From: Actinomycetospora sp. NBRC 106378
GTDB taxonomy: Bacteria > Actinomycetota > Actinomycetes > Mycobacteriales > Pseudonocardiaceae
Reading direction: 5' to 3'
Assembly (NCBI RefSeq): GCF_030269685.1
Contig: NZ_BSTT01000016.1
Coordinates: forward strand, 1-64,000
DNA: 64,000 bases
Below, in pieces: positions 20,747 through 29,835 of the stretch; the first letter of the stretch is position 1, and each line of letters opens with the position of its first letter. The position numbers were made by a program, and so were the translations under genes. The notes beneath the pieces were generated by a model. It was not told the origin of the DNA and did not search any database. It saw nothing but the letters and a program-made list of their open reading frames with translations.

Positions 20747-21334
20747 GTGACGGTCGTGGACGCGGTGCTGTTCGACATGGACGGCACGCTCGTGGACTCC
20801 GACGCCGTCGTCGAGCGGGTCTGGCGGGCCTGGGCCCGCGAGAACGACGTCGACGAGGACCTCGTGCTCGCGACGATGCCCGGTCGTCCGGCCGCCGACA
20901 CGGTCCGCGAGGTCCGCCCGGACCTGGACGCCGAGGCCCACGGGCGTGCGCAGCTGGCGAAGGAGTACAACGATCTCGACGGGGTCGTCGCCGCGCCCGG
21001 CGCCCACGAGCTCGTCGCCGCACTCACGGTGCCCTGGGCCGTCGTCACCAGCGCCGACGCCCGCCTCGCCGGGCTCCGGCTCGGCGCCGCCGGCATCACC
21101 CCGCCCCTGCTCGTCACCCGCGACCAGCTGACCCACGGCAAGCCCCACCCCGAGGGCTACCTGCGGGCCGCCGAGCTGCTCGGCGCCGACCCGACCCGCT
21201 GCCTCGTCGTCGAGGACACCGCCACCGGCGCCGCCGCCGGGAAGGCCGCCGGCGCGCGGGTCGCCGGACTCAAGGGGATCGACGCCGATCTCCCGATCAC
21301 CAGCCTCACCGACCTGTTGGAGCTGACGCGATGA
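20747..21334 (+). CDS. HAD-superfamily phosphatase (sugar phosphatase-like)
   Basis: A 195-residue HAD hydrolase of the beta-phosphoglucomutase/DOG phosphatase type. Motif I is FDMDGTLVDSD, motif II is the Thr/Ser in VVTSADA, motif III Lys in HGKPHPEGY, and motif IV VVEDTATGA. The small helical cap fits a sugar phosphate or glycerol phosphate substrate. GTG 20747 (MTVVDAV) or GTG 20756 may start it. It overlaps the next gene by four bases (ATGA) and faces the ROK regulator. Confidence 0.85.
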   Translation: MTVVDAVLFDMDGTLVDSDAVVERVWRAWARENDVDEDLVLATMPGRPAADTVREVRPDLDAEAHGRAQLAKEYNDLDGVVAAPGAHELVAALTVPWAVVTSADARLAGLRLGAAGITPPLLVTRDQLTHGKPHPEGYLRAAELLGADPTRCLVVEDTATGAAAGKAAGARVAGLKGIDADLPITSLTDLLELTR

Positions 21335-22533
21335 GCGCCGTCCTCGAGACCGCCCCCGGGACCCGGACGCCCCGGTTCACCGTCCCCACCGGCGTCAGCC
21401 TCGCCACCCTGTCGCTCGGCGGCCTCGCCATCGGCACCACCGAGTTCGCGAGCATGGGCGTGCTGCCCGGGTTCGCCGCCGACCTCGGGGTCTCGGTCCC
21501 GACGGCGGGTGTGGCCATCAGTGCCTACGCGCTCGGCGTCGTCGTCGGGGCTCCCCTGATCGCGATCGCCGGCGCCCGGTGGGCCCGCAAGAAGCTGATC
21601 GTCGTCCTCGCGACCGCGCTGGTCGTGTTCAACGCCCTGTCCGCGCTCGCCCCGGCGTTCGTGCCGTTCGTGGCGCTGCGGTTCCTCGCCGGGCTGCCGC
21701 ACGGCGCCTATTTCGGCACCGCGGCGGTGCTGGGGGCCGCGCTGGTCGAGCCCGCCCGTCGGGCCCGCGCCCTCGCCGCCGTGATGCTGGGTCTGACGAT
21801 CGCGAACATCGTCGGCGTGCCCGCCGCGACGTGGCTGGGCGAGACGTTCGGGTGGCGCTCGGCGTACGTCGCGGTCACCGCGATCGCCCTGGTCACCGTG
21901 CTCGCGGTCGTCCTGCTCGTGCCGAACGCCGCGGCGGCCCAGGGCGGCAGCGTCCGCGGCGAGCTCACCGCCCTGACCCGCCCGCAGGTCTGGCTCACCC
22001 TCGGTGCGATCAGCGCCGGCTTCGGCGGCCTCTTCGCGGTGTACAGCTACATCAGCCCGATCCTGACGAACCAGGCCGGCGTCGACGCTGGCACCGTCCC
22101 GCTGCTGCTCGGCGCCCTGGGCATCGGCATGACGGTCGGCAACGTCGTCGGTGGTCGCCTCGCCGAGCGGATGCCGCGCGCGACCATCGCGGTCGCGCTG
22201 GCCGTGTACTCGCTCGTACTGCTCGCGTTCGTGTTCGCCGCGCACCACCCGGTGACCGCGGCGGTCGGGCTGTTCCTGCTCGGCTTCGTCGGCCTGTCCG
22301 CCGGGCCCGCCCTGATGGGGCGGCTGATGGACTTCGCCGCCGAGGGCCCGTCGCTCGCCGCGGCCAGCTTCCACTCGGCCTTCAACATCGCCAACGCGAT
22401 CGGCGCGGCCCTCGGCGGTGCGGTCCTCGCGGCCGGTCTCGGCTACGACGCGCCGGCCCTGGTCGGGGCGGCCCTCCCGGTGCTCGGGCTGGTCGTCTTC
22501 GGCGTCAGCGTCGCGCTCGAGCGCCGCCGCTGA
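21331..22533 (+). CDS. MFS transporter (AraJ/DHA1 type)
   Basis: A 400-residue, 12-helix major facilitator of the arabinose-efflux (AraJ, Cmx-like) subgroup: GTTEFASMGVLPGFAADLGVS in helix 1, the loop 2-3 basic motif GARWARKKL, and RFLAGLPHGAYFG in helix 4. Likely exports sugars or drugs by proton antiport. Coupled to the HAD phosphatase gene and opposite a ROK regulator, suggesting sugar-phosphate detoxification. The segment VPTAGVAIS contains a family B motif in frame. Confidence 0.85.
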   Translation: MSAVLETAPGTRTPRFTVPTGVSLATLSLGGLAIGTTEFASMGVLPGFAADLGVSVPTAGVAISAYALGVVVGAPLIAIAGARWARKKLIVVLATALVVFNALSALAPAFVPFVALRFLAGLPHGAYFGTAAVLGAALVEPARRARALAAVMLGLTIANIVGVPAATWLGETFGWRSAYVAVTAIALVTVLAVVLLVPNAAAAQGGSVRGELTALTRPQVWLTLGAISAGFGGLFAVYSYISPILTNQAGVDAGTVPLLLGALGIGMTVGNVVGGRLAERMPRATIAVALAVYSLVLLAFVFAAHHPVTAAVGLFLLGFVGLSAGPALMGRLMDFAAEGPSLAAASFHSAFNIANAIGAALGGAVLAAGLGYDAPALVGAALPVLGLVVFGVSVALERRR

Positions 22534-22750
22534 CCCTTCCCGACGACCGGTCGCACCAACCTGCGGAGTTCCCCTCCCTTCCTGGGAGCGAACGCGGTCA
22601 TCCGGGTGACCGGACGTCCCGGCCGCGATCGGCGGATCGGCCGTCCGGGCGTACCCGCTGGTCCGGGCGAGTGGGACCGTCCGGGGACGGCTCACATCAC
22701 CCCCACCGTGGTCGACACGTCGGCACCGAGGCCGCACGAAGGGGGCAGGG

Positions 22751-23419
22751 GTGGGCGTGCTGGGGACCAGGTCGACGGCTCGGCACCGTCGTCGACGCAC
22801 CTGGGGTGGGGCGACGCTCCTCGCCCTCGTGGTGGCCGCCGCCGCGGTGCTGGGGGTCGCCGGGGTCGCGACCCTGCTGATCGTCGGAACCGGCGAGGAC
22901 CCCGCGCCGACCTCGGTGGCGCCGGCCGTGGCGCCTGCGGTCCCCGTGGGCGGCAGCGCGCCCGGCCCGGCCGTCGCGGCGGTCACCACGGGCCTGCAGC
23001 CCCCGCCCGCCGCGGGGGTCCCGGCGGTCCCGGCCGTGGTAGCACCGATCGCCGGGGCCGCGGTCGCCCCGATCCCGGACGCGACGTCCGGCGCCGGGAC
23101 CGTGCGCGGCGCAGCGGGCGGGGCGTCGTCCCGGTCCGCCGGGACGTCGGGCGCCTCCTCCGGCGGCTCCTCGGGCGGCTCCTCGGGCGGCTCCTCGGGC
23201 GGCTCGGGATCGTCATCCGGGTCGGGCGGGTCGGGCGGCTCCTCCGGGTCGGGTCGGTCGGGAGGGTCGTCGGGCAGCTCGGGCAGCTCGGGCAGCTCGG
23301 GCAGCTCGGGCAGCTCGGGCAGCTCGGGTGGCGGCTCGTCGGGCGGCGGGGGCGGTGGCGGCGGCGGCGTGAAGGTGTGCGCGAAGGTCGTCGCCGGGGT
23401 GTGCGTGGGTCTCGGCTGA
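22751..23419 (+). CDS. Membrane-anchored Gly/Ser-rich low-complexity protein
   Basis: 222 residues, no family recognised. A basic N-terminus (RHRRRR) precedes one helix (ALVVAAAAVLGVAGVATLLIV), so the remainder is probably outside the cell. Residues 60-120 are Ala/Pro/Val-rich; residues 130-205 are nearly all Gly and Ser in GGSS and GSS repeats; the last 17 residues after a run of Gly are VKVCAKVVAGVCVGLG with two Cys. The repeat-coding DNA (23157-23335) should be prone to length change. The 217 bp upstream hold no recognisable gene. Confidence 0.6.
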   Translation: MGVLGTRSTARHRRRRTWGGATLLALVVAAAAVLGVAGVATLLIVGTGEDPAPTSVAPAVAPAVPVGGSAPGPAVAAVTTGLQPPPAAGVPAVPAVVAPIAGAAVAPIPDATSGAGTVRGAAGGASSRSAGTSGASSGGSSGGSSGGSSGGSGSSSGSGGSGGSSGSGRSGGSSGSSGSSGSSGSSGSSGSSGGGSSGGGGGGGGGVKVCAKVVAGVCVGLG

Positions 23420-23480
23420 CGCCGAGCGGCCCCTCGGCGCGGTGGCGGGGCCGGCGGGGCCGCACGGCGGGACCCCTCGG

Positions 23481-24554
23481 TCAGGCGAGCAGGTCCGCCC
23501 AGGACGGTGTCGCCGCGATCCCGGCCGCCGTCCCGGCCGCCCGCTCGCAGAACCCGCTCCCGACGACGACCGTGGTCGCCGCGGCGATCGCGCCGGGTCC
23601 GTCGGTCGCCGCGACCCGGAGCCCGATCCCGGCTGCCACCACCCCCGCCGCGTTGATGTGGTGGTCGGCGCCCTGCGGGACCACCACGAGCGGCCGCCCG
23701 TGGATGGCCGCCGCGAGCACCGTGGCCGCCCCGGCGTGGCAGACCACCGCATCGACGCGCTCGAGCACCGGCCCGAGCGCGCCGAACGGGCGCAGCGCGA
23801 CCCGGTCCGGGTGGGCCACGTCCAGGGCGTCGAGCGACGGGGGCAGCGCGACCACCGCGCGCGCCCCGCTCCCGGTCACGGCGTCGACCACGCCGGCCAG
23901 GGTCGGACCGTCGAGGAACAGCGTCCCGAGCGTCACGAGGACGGCGGGCCCGTCGCCGGGCGGTACGGCGACCGGCACCGACCCGGCGTCAGGAAGGGCC
24001 AGCTCGGCGCGCACCGGGGTGAGGGGGCCGGGAGCCTCCCAGCCCGGCGGGCGGAGTACCGCGGGCCAGGGGTCGAGGCGGCGGCGGGGCGAGGCGTACG
24101 GCAGCCCGGTCGCGAGCACCGTCGTCCGGATGTCCGCGTCGATGTCGGCCATGCAGACCGGGCCGAGCGAGACCACCTCGAGAGGGACGTCCCATGCGGC
24201 GGCGAGGACGGGGCCGAGGCCGTCGAGGCCCTCGGCGACGACGAGGTCGGCCTGCCAGGAGCCGAGGGCCGCCCGGGCCGCATCGAGCGTCACGCCGACC
24301 CGCTGCCCGCCGAAGAAGTTCCCGCAGTCGATCGGCAGCCCGTCGGGACGTTCCCCCTCCGGGCGGGGCAGCGCGAGCAGCTCGTCGAGGTCGGGCCCGG
24401 CGACCAGGTGCCGGACCCCGGGCGGCAGCAGCGGCGCCGCGCTGGGAGCGCTCAGCAGGGCGACGTCGTGGCCCCGGGCGACGAGCTCCGCGGCGAGCGG
24501 CCGCAGCGCGAGGACGTGGGCGACGGCGGGGAAGGACGTGAGGAGCACGCGCAC
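23481..24554 (-). CDS. GT1-type glycosyltransferase (MGT/EryCIII-like)
   Basis: A 357-residue GT-B fold enzyme transferring a sugar from a nucleotide donor. The N-terminal half begins VLLTSFPAVAHVLALRPLAAEL; the C-terminal donor-site signature is VCHAGAATVLAAAIHGRPLVVVP followed by QGADHHINA. It is similar to macrolide and aglycone glycosyltransferases, but no biosynthetic cluster is visible nearby, so it may detoxify small molecules. Start GTG 24554, weak Shine-Dalgarno. The segment LPDAGSV is encoded by a family B motif at 23980-23994. Confidence 0.8.
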   Translation of the reverse strand: MRVLLTSFPAVAHVLALRPLAAELVARGHDVALLSAPSAAPLLPPGVRHLVAGPDLDELLALPRPEGERPDGLPIDCGNFFGGQRVGVTLDAARAALGSWQADLVVAEGLDGLGPVLAAAWDVPLEVVSLGPVCMADIDADIRTTVLATGLPYASPRRRLDPWPAVLRPPGWEAPGPLTPVRAELALPDAGSVPVAVPPGDGPAVLVTLGTLFLDGPTLAGVVDAVTGSGARAVVALPPSLDALDVAHPDRVALRPFGALGPVLERVDAVVCHAGAATVLAAAIHGRPLVVVPQGADHHINAAGVVAAGIGLRVAATDGPGAIAAATTVVVGSGFCERAAGTAAGIAATPSWADLLA

Positions 24555-24660
24555 CGGATCATGATCGTCGACGCGCGCGGGGCCGCGGCACCCCCGCGAC
24601 GGTGCCCGATCTCCTCGCGCTCAGCGCACGCAGTGACGCATTGGCGGCACCGGCAGGTGC

Positions 24661-26412
24661 TCAGGCCCCGCCGGTCAGCGCGGTCACGACGTCGTCGACC
24701 GGCACCTCGCGTCGCTCGCCCGAGCGCCGCTCGGTGACCTCGACGACCCCGTTCGCGAGGCCGCGGCCGACCGTGATCGAGGTCGGCATGCCGAGCAGCT
24801 CGGCGTCGGCGAACTTGACGCCCGGGGAGGCCTTGCGGTCGTCGAGGAGCACCTCGAGGCCGGCCTCGGCGAGGCCCGCGGCGATCGTCTCGGCGGCCGC
24901 GCGCTGGGCGTCGTCCTTCCCGGCGATGACCAGGTGCACGTCGAAGGGGGCGACCTCACGCGGCCACACCAGGCCCTTGGCGTCGGCGTGCTGCTCGGTG
25001 ATCGCCGCGACCGCGCGCGAGACGCCGACGCCGTAGGACCCCATCGTCACCGTGGTCCGCTTGCCGTCGGCCCCGAGCGCCTCGAGCCCCAGCGCCTGCG
25101 CGTACTTGCGGCCGAGCTGGAAGATGTGGCCCATCTCGATGCCGCGGGCCGCGACGAGGGTGCCGGCGCCGTCGGGCGACGGGTCGCCCGCGCGGACCTC
25201 GGCGGCCTCGATGGTGCCGTCGGGGGTGAAGTCGCGGCCGGCGACCAGGTCGAAGACGTGCCGGCCGGGCTCGTCGGCGCCGGTGATCCAGGCGGTGCCG
25301 GTGACGATCCGCGGGTCGACGAGGAACCGCACGCCGTTCTTCTGCAGGCCGACCGGACCGATGTAGCCCTTGGTGAGGAACGGGTTGCGGGCGAAGTCGG
25401 CGTCCTCGAGCAGCGCCACCTCGGCGGGCGACACCGCCGCCTCGAGGCGCTTCATGTCGACCTCGCGGTCGCCGGGCACACCGACGCCGAGGAGCTGCCA
25501 CTCGTCGGCCCCGGGCAGCCGGGTCTTGACCATGACGTTCTTCAGCGTGTCGGCCGCGGTGTGGTCCCGGTCGGGGAACAGCGACCGCGCCACCGCGACC
25601 AGCGAGTCGATCGTCGGGGTGTCGGGGGTGTCGTGGACGACCGCCTCGGGCTTGTCGTCGATCGACTGCGCGGGCGGCGGGGTCGTGGTGACCGCCTCGA
25701 CGTTCGCGGCGTACCCCGACTCCAGGCACCGCACGTAGGTGTCCTCGCCCGCCTCGCAGGGCGCGAGGAACTCCTCGGAGGCCGACCCGCCCATCGCGCC
25801 GGACATCGCGGACACGATCTGGATCTCCAGGCCGAGCCGGTCGAACAGCTTCTGGTACGCGAGGCGGTGCGCGGCGTAGGACTCGGCGAGGCCCTCGTCG
25901 GTGAGGTCGAAGGAGTACGAGTCCTTCATCGTGAACTCGCGGCCGCGCAGGATGCCCGCGCGGGGACGCTCCTCGTCCCGGTACTTGGTCTGGATCTGGT
26001 AGAGCGTCACCGGGAAGTCCCGGTAGGACGACGTCTCGCCCTTCACCATCAGCGTGAAGAGCTCCTCGTGCGTCGGCCCGAGCAGGTAGTCGGCCTGCTT
26101 GCGGTCCTTGAGCCGGAAGAGCGTGTCGCCGTACTCGGTCCAGCGGCCCGTCGCCTCGTAGGGCTCGCGGGGCAGCAGCGCCGGGAAGTGCACCTCCTGC
26201 GCGCCGATCGCGTCCATCTCCTCGCGCACGATCCGCTCGACGTTGCGCAGCACGCGCACACCCAGCGGCAGCCAGGAGTAGATGCCGGGCGCGACCCGCC
26301 GCACGTACCCCGCGCGCACGAGCAGCTTGTGACTGGTCACCTCGGCGTCGGCCGGGTCCTCGCGCAGGGTGCGCAGGAACAGCTCGGACATGCGGGTGAC
26401 GCCTCGTGCCAT
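24661..26412 (-). CDS. proS: Prolyl-tRNA synthetase (bacterial type)
   Basis: Charges tRNA-Pro. The 583-residue protein is the bacterial type with an editing insertion: class II motif 1 region near residues 60-80, motif 2 ([18 protein letters not shown]), the insertion domain at roughly 225-405, motif 3 ([14 protein letters not shown]) and a C-terminal anticodon-binding domain. ATG 26412 is used; an internal GTG giving VTRMSELF is also possible. In M. tuberculosis proS follows the rimP / DUF4439 block directly; here about 13 kb of accessory genes separate them. Confidence 0.97.
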   Translation of the reverse strand: MARGVTRMSELFLRTLREDPADAEVTSHKLLVRAGYVRRVAPGIYSWLPLGVRVLRNVERIVREEMDAIGAQEVHFPALLPREPYEATGRWTEYGDTLFRLKDRKQADYLLGPTHEELFTLMVKGETSSYRDFPVTLYQIQTKYRDEERPRAGILRGREFTMKDSYSFDLTDEGLAESYAAHRLAYQKLFDRLGLEIQIVSAMSGAMGGSASEEFLAPCEAGEDTYVRCLESGYAANVEAVTTTPPPAQSIDDKPEAVVHDTPDTPTIDSLVAVARSLFPDRDHTAADTLKNVMVKTRLPGADEWQLLGVGVPGDREVDMKRLEAAVSPAEVALLEDADFARNPFLTKGYIGPVGLQKNGVRFLVDPRIVTGTAWITGADEPGRHVFDLVAGRDFTPDGTIEAAEVRAGDPSPDGAGTLVAARGIEMGHIFQLGRKYAQALGLEALGADGKRTTVTMGSYGVGVSRAVAAITEQHADAKGLVWPREVAPFDVHLVIAGKDDAQRAAAETIAAGLAEAGLEVLLDDRKASPGVKFADAELLGMPTSITVGRGLANGVVEVTERRSGERREVPVDDVVTALTGGA

Positions 26413-26464
26413 GCGGTGAGCCTACTGACCGGGGTGAGTGGTTTTCCGCGCCCCGTCCGGCCCT

Positions 26465-26755
26465 ATGCCGGGGCGGACTGCCGCCGTGCTGCGGCTGCTC
26501 CTGCTGGTCCTCGGGTTCCTGACGACGGGTGTGGGCGCCTGCCTCGACCGGCGCGGCCTCGGGGTGTGGACCCTCGAGCGGCGGCTCGACCTCCGGATCG
26601 CGGGGGCGGTGCTCCTCGCCGCCCTCGCCGGCCTGCTCGCCCTCGTTGCGGCGCGGTGGCTGCCCGTCGTCGGCACGGTGGTCGGCACGCTCGCGCTGGT
26701 GGCCGTCGGCATGCTGCTCGCGGTCACGATCGCGCCGGTGCAGGGCCTGTCGTGA
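26465..26755 (+). CDS. Small membrane protein, 96 aa
   Basis: No family recognised. Three hydrophobic segments are predicted (VLRLLLLVLGFLTTGVGA, AGAVLLAALAGLLALVAA, VVGTLALVAVGMLLAVTI), so it is an integral membrane protein. ATG 26465 is taken as start. It is divergent from proS (52 bp) and convergent with the large membrane protein gene. FLTTGVGA carries a family B-like motif. Confidence 0.6.
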   Translation: MPGRTAAVLRLLLLVLGFLTTGVGACLDRRGLGVWTLERRLDLRIAGAVLLAALAGLLALVAARWLPVVGTVVGTLALVAVGMLLAVTIAPVQGLS

Positions 26756-26773
26756 GCCGTCGACCGGCGGGGG

Positions 26774-29707
26774 CTACTGGTAGGTGACGAGGTCCGGCGG
26801 CGGCGTCAGCGCGAGGGCCTGCTGCGGGGTCAACGTCGGGGTGTCCTCGTCGATGAACAGCTTGAACCCGAGGTGGAGCTGCTGCGGGCGTTGCAGCTCC
26901 TGGTACTTGCCGATCTTGTTGGGCGGCGCGCCGAAGCCGTCGATGTGTTGCACGACGGCGAGCTGCGGCGGGGTCTGGAGGCGCTCCGGGTTGCTGATCA
27001 TGTTGGGCGTGAACTGGTGCAGCACGAACAGCTTCTGCGGGAGGTCGTTCGTCGTCACGAGGTTCGCGAGCCAGCTCGAGACCTGGTTGACCTCGTCGGC
27101 GCTGACCGTCCCGATGGACTTCCCGGGCACCTGGCCGGGCGGCATGCGCCACTCGGGGTCGAGGGCGAGGCTGACGTCGGGCTCGCGGAGCAGGTCCTCC
27201 CAGGGCTTGACGGCGGTCATGAAGTCCGCCCGCCCGGGCTGGATGTCGATGATCATGACCTGCTGCTTCGCGCGGGCCGCCGCGAGGTACTGGCGGGCCT
27301 CGGCCTGGTCGATGTCGCTGTGGTAGGTCCCGTCCGGGCCGGGGGTGCTGTTCGCGATGGAGACGATGAGCTCCATGGCGGGCAGGACGGTCTTGCCGGG
27401 CGTCGCGAACGGGGCCGCCGCCGCCTCCAGCTTCGTGGCCGCGTCGGTCGGCGAGCCCTCGCCGAGGACGCCGAGCGCGTCGGTGCCGGCGGTGCCGTAG
27501 TAGGCGACGACCCGGTGCTGCGGGAAGAAGGTCGTCCCACCCCGCGGGAGCTGCGGCACCGGCGGTGGCGTGGGCGCGGCGGCCGACTGGGCCGGTACGC
27601 GCAGCGCCGGGTCGGCCGCGGCGGCCCGCGGCGGGGTCGGACCGTCGGCGTGGTCGGTGATCAGCGCGACCAGCCCGAGGAAGGCGGCGAGCACCAGCGC
27701 CGCGAGGACGAACGCGAACAGCACCCGCCGACGCCGGCGCCGGTCCCGGACGACTCCGGGCCGCGGGTCCGTCGCCGGGCGCGGCTCCTCGACCGGGGAC
27801 ATGACGTCGGTGCGCTCCGACGTCGTGATCTCGGTGCGCTCCGCGGCCGACTCGGGCTCCGCTGCCGTGGTCTCCGGGGCGAGCTCGGTCTTCCCGACGG
27901 CGGGTCGCGACGGCTCGGTCGGCGACTCGGAGATCGTCGACGTCGCACTCGACGACGACTCGGGCCTGGCGGTGGCGGCCGAGGCGGCCGCCGTCGCGCC
28001 GGCTGCAGCAGCAGCGCCGGTGGTGGCGGCCGTGGTCGAGCCGGACGACGTGTCGCGGTCGGTGCGGTTGGTGCGGTCGGTGCGGTCGGTGCGCTCGGTC
28101 GACGGGCGGGAGCGGGTGGCTGTCGGGGTCGCCGTCACATCCGTCGTCTCGGAGGCTCCGGGAGCGGGTGCTGCGGGCTCGGCGACGGGCCGGGCCTCCT
28201 CGGCCGGCGCGGCGGTCGGACGGTCCGGGCGGTCCGGGCGGTCTGGGCGGTCCGGGCGGTCCGGGCGGTCCGGGCGGTCCGGGCGGTCCGGGCGGTCCGG
28301 GCGGTCCGGGATCGGCCGACCGGTGGTCGGACGGTCGGTGTCGGGCTGCCGCCGATAGCGGTTCGCGATCGCGCCGGCGACGGCCCCCATCCCGGCTGCC
28401 GCGGCGCCGAGCACGGCTCCGCCGCGGCCGACCGGTGTGCTCGGACCGCGTTGCGAGGACTCGGTCTCCGGGGTGTCGACCCGGTCGATGACGTCGGTGT
28501 GGCTCTCGTCGACGCGGCCGGTACCGGTGCGGCGTCCGTCGGTGCGGTCGTCGGTGCGGTCGTCGTTCCGGCGGTCGTCGGTCCGGCGGTCGTCAGTGCG
28601 GCGGTCGTCGGTGCGGCTCGGGTCGGTCCCCGGAGCGGAGACAGCCGGCGTGGTGGTCCGCACGGTGTCGGGTTCGGTCGGCGTCGCCCGCGTCGTCGTG
28701 GTGGCGGCGTCGGCCGTGGTCGATGTCGTGGACGACGTCGAGGTCGACGACTTCTCGCTGGTGGTGTCCGACGTGGTCGTGGCCGACGGCTTCCCGGGGG
28801 CCTCGTCCCTGGTCCTGCCCGCCGCCCCGACCGCAGCGGCGGCGCCAGCGGCTCCGGCGGCCGCGCCCGCCGTGGCGCCGGAGTTCGTCGGGCGGGAACC
28901 GGGGCGCGCGGAGGACGTGGGCCGGGGCGGCGTCGGGGTCGGACGCGACGGGGTCGACCCGGTGCGGGACGGCGCCGGACCGGTCGCGGCGCGGGCCGAG
29001 GGGACGGTGTCCTGCTCGCGCGGCGTCGAGGGGGCGTCGTCGGCCGACGGGGTCAGCCCGGGGGTCCGCCAGGGAGGCGTGCGGGGGGCGACGCCCGAGG
29101 ACGATGCGGTGTCGCGACTCGGGGCGTCGGGCGGTGCCGCAGGTGGTCCGCCCGGACCCGGGCGGCCGGCACGAGGGGGCGGCGCCTTCGGGGCCGACGT
29201 CCGGCCGCGGTTCCACAGGGCACCGCGTGAGGGGGGCGACGCGGGTCCGGGGCGGGCGGGCGCCGGCGGGCCGGCCGCGTCCCGCGGCGGTGCCGGTGCC
29301 GTCGCGGGCTCGGGCTCGGCAGGGCTCGGAGCGGTGGCGGCGGTGGGCCGGTCCTCGTCGCGGCCGGGCTCGGCGGGAGCCGACGGAGCCGTCCGCTCCT
29401 CGCGAGCGGCATCCGGAGCAGCATCGGCGTCAGCCTCGGGAGTTTCGGGGGCCTCGGGGGCCGACCCGGCGGAGGCGCCCTCGGAGGTCGGCGCCGCACC
29501 TGCGGCCCCGCGCCGGGTCTCCTTGCGTGCGCGCCGGGACCGCCAGGAGGACCGGGTCCCCGACTCGCCCGACTCGCCCGACTCGACGGACTCGCCGGAC
29601 TCGTGGACGGACTCGTTCTCCGGCGAGGTCCGCGGTGCGGGCGGCTCGGCCGCCTCCGCCCCACCCGCGGGCTTCAGCGTCACCTCGTCGGGTCCGCCCC
29701 AGCGCAT
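26774..29707 (-). CDS. Large disordered membrane-anchored protein with extracytoplasmic C-terminal domain, 977 aa
   Basis: Residues 1 to about 690 are low complexity: acidic and Pro/Ala-rich stretches, GESGESVESGE, Thr/Ser runs, TDDRR repeats and ten exact or near-exact RPD tripeptides from 9-bp repeats. A basic cluster (RDRRRRRR) and one helix (VLFAFVLAALVLAAFLGLVALI) follow, then about 250 residues outside the membrane. This last part looks globular (VVAYYGTAGTDALGVLGEG, VMIIDIQPGRADFM, SLALDPEWRM, LHQFTPNMI) and reads like a TIM-barrel hydrolase seen in other actinobacteria; its substrate is unknown. ATG 29707 follows GGAGG. Confidence 0.75.
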   Translation of the reverse strand: MRWGGPDEVTLKPAGGAEAAEPPAPRTSPENESVHESGESVESGESGESGTRSSWRSRRARKETRRGAAGAAPTSEGASAGSAPEAPETPEADADAAPDAAREERTAPSAPAEPGRDEDRPTAATAPSPAEPEPATAPAPPRDAAGPPAPARPGPASPPSRGALWNRGRTSAPKAPPPRAGRPGPGGPPAAPPDAPSRDTASSSGVAPRTPPWRTPGLTPSADDAPSTPREQDTVPSARAATGPAPSRTGSTPSRPTPTPPRPTSSARPGSRPTNSGATAGAAAGAAGAAAAVGAAGRTRDEAPGKPSATTTSDTTSEKSSTSTSSTTSTTADAATTTTRATPTEPDTVRTTTPAVSAPGTDPSRTDDRRTDDRRTDDRRNDDRTDDRTDGRRTGTGRVDESHTDVIDRVDTPETESSQRGPSTPVGRGGAVLGAAAAGMGAVAGAIANRYRRQPDTDRPTTGRPIPDRPDRPDRPDRPDRPDRPDRPDRPDRPDRPTAAPAEEARPVAEPAAPAPGASETTDVTATPTATRSRPSTERTDRTDRTNRTDRDTSSGSTTAATTGAAAAAGATAAASAATARPESSSSATSTISESPTEPSRPAVGKTELAPETTAAEPESAAERTEITTSERTDVMSPVEEPRPATDPRPGVVRDRRRRRRVLFAFVLAALVLAAFLGLVALITDHADGPTPPRAAAADPALRVPAQSAAAPTPPPVPQLPRGGTTFFPQHRVVAYYGTAGTDALGVLGEGSPTDAATKLEAAAAPFATPGKTVLPAMELIVSIANSTPGPDGTYHSDIDQAEARQYLAAARAKQQVMIIDIQPGRADFMTAVKPWEDLLREPDVSLALDPEWRMPPGQVPGKSIGTVSADEVNQVSSWLANLVTTNDLPQKLFVLHQFTPNMISNPERLQTPPQLAVVQHIDGFGAPPNKIGKYQELQRPQQLHLGFKLFIDEDTPTLTPQQALALTPPPDLVTYQ
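28220..28310 (-). repeat. 9-bp tandem repeats encoding Arg-Pro-Asp
   Basis: About ten units of GGTCCGGGC (plus strand) with a single variant unit, giving (RPD)n in the disordered part of the 977-residue protein. Unit length keeps the frame, so copy number may vary without disruption. Confidence 0.9.
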
Positions 29708-29835
29708 GACGCCCTCCTCCGCTCCCCCGGCGCGACTCGAGCGTCGACACCCGACGTCACACCGTAGGCAGCGCGGCCCGGTTCCGCGGCACATCCGCCC
29801 CGCGTGTCACAGAAGCATCACCGGTCCCGGGTCGG

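Noticed and set aside
28220-28310. 9-bp repeat array as CRISPR or integron-type repeat
   Set aside because: In-frame codon repeat (RPD) in a protein; no spacers.
26873-29230. A 785-residue plus-strand frame opposite the 977-residue membrane protein
   Set aside because: Arg/Gly-rich with no family features; shadow of the real gene.
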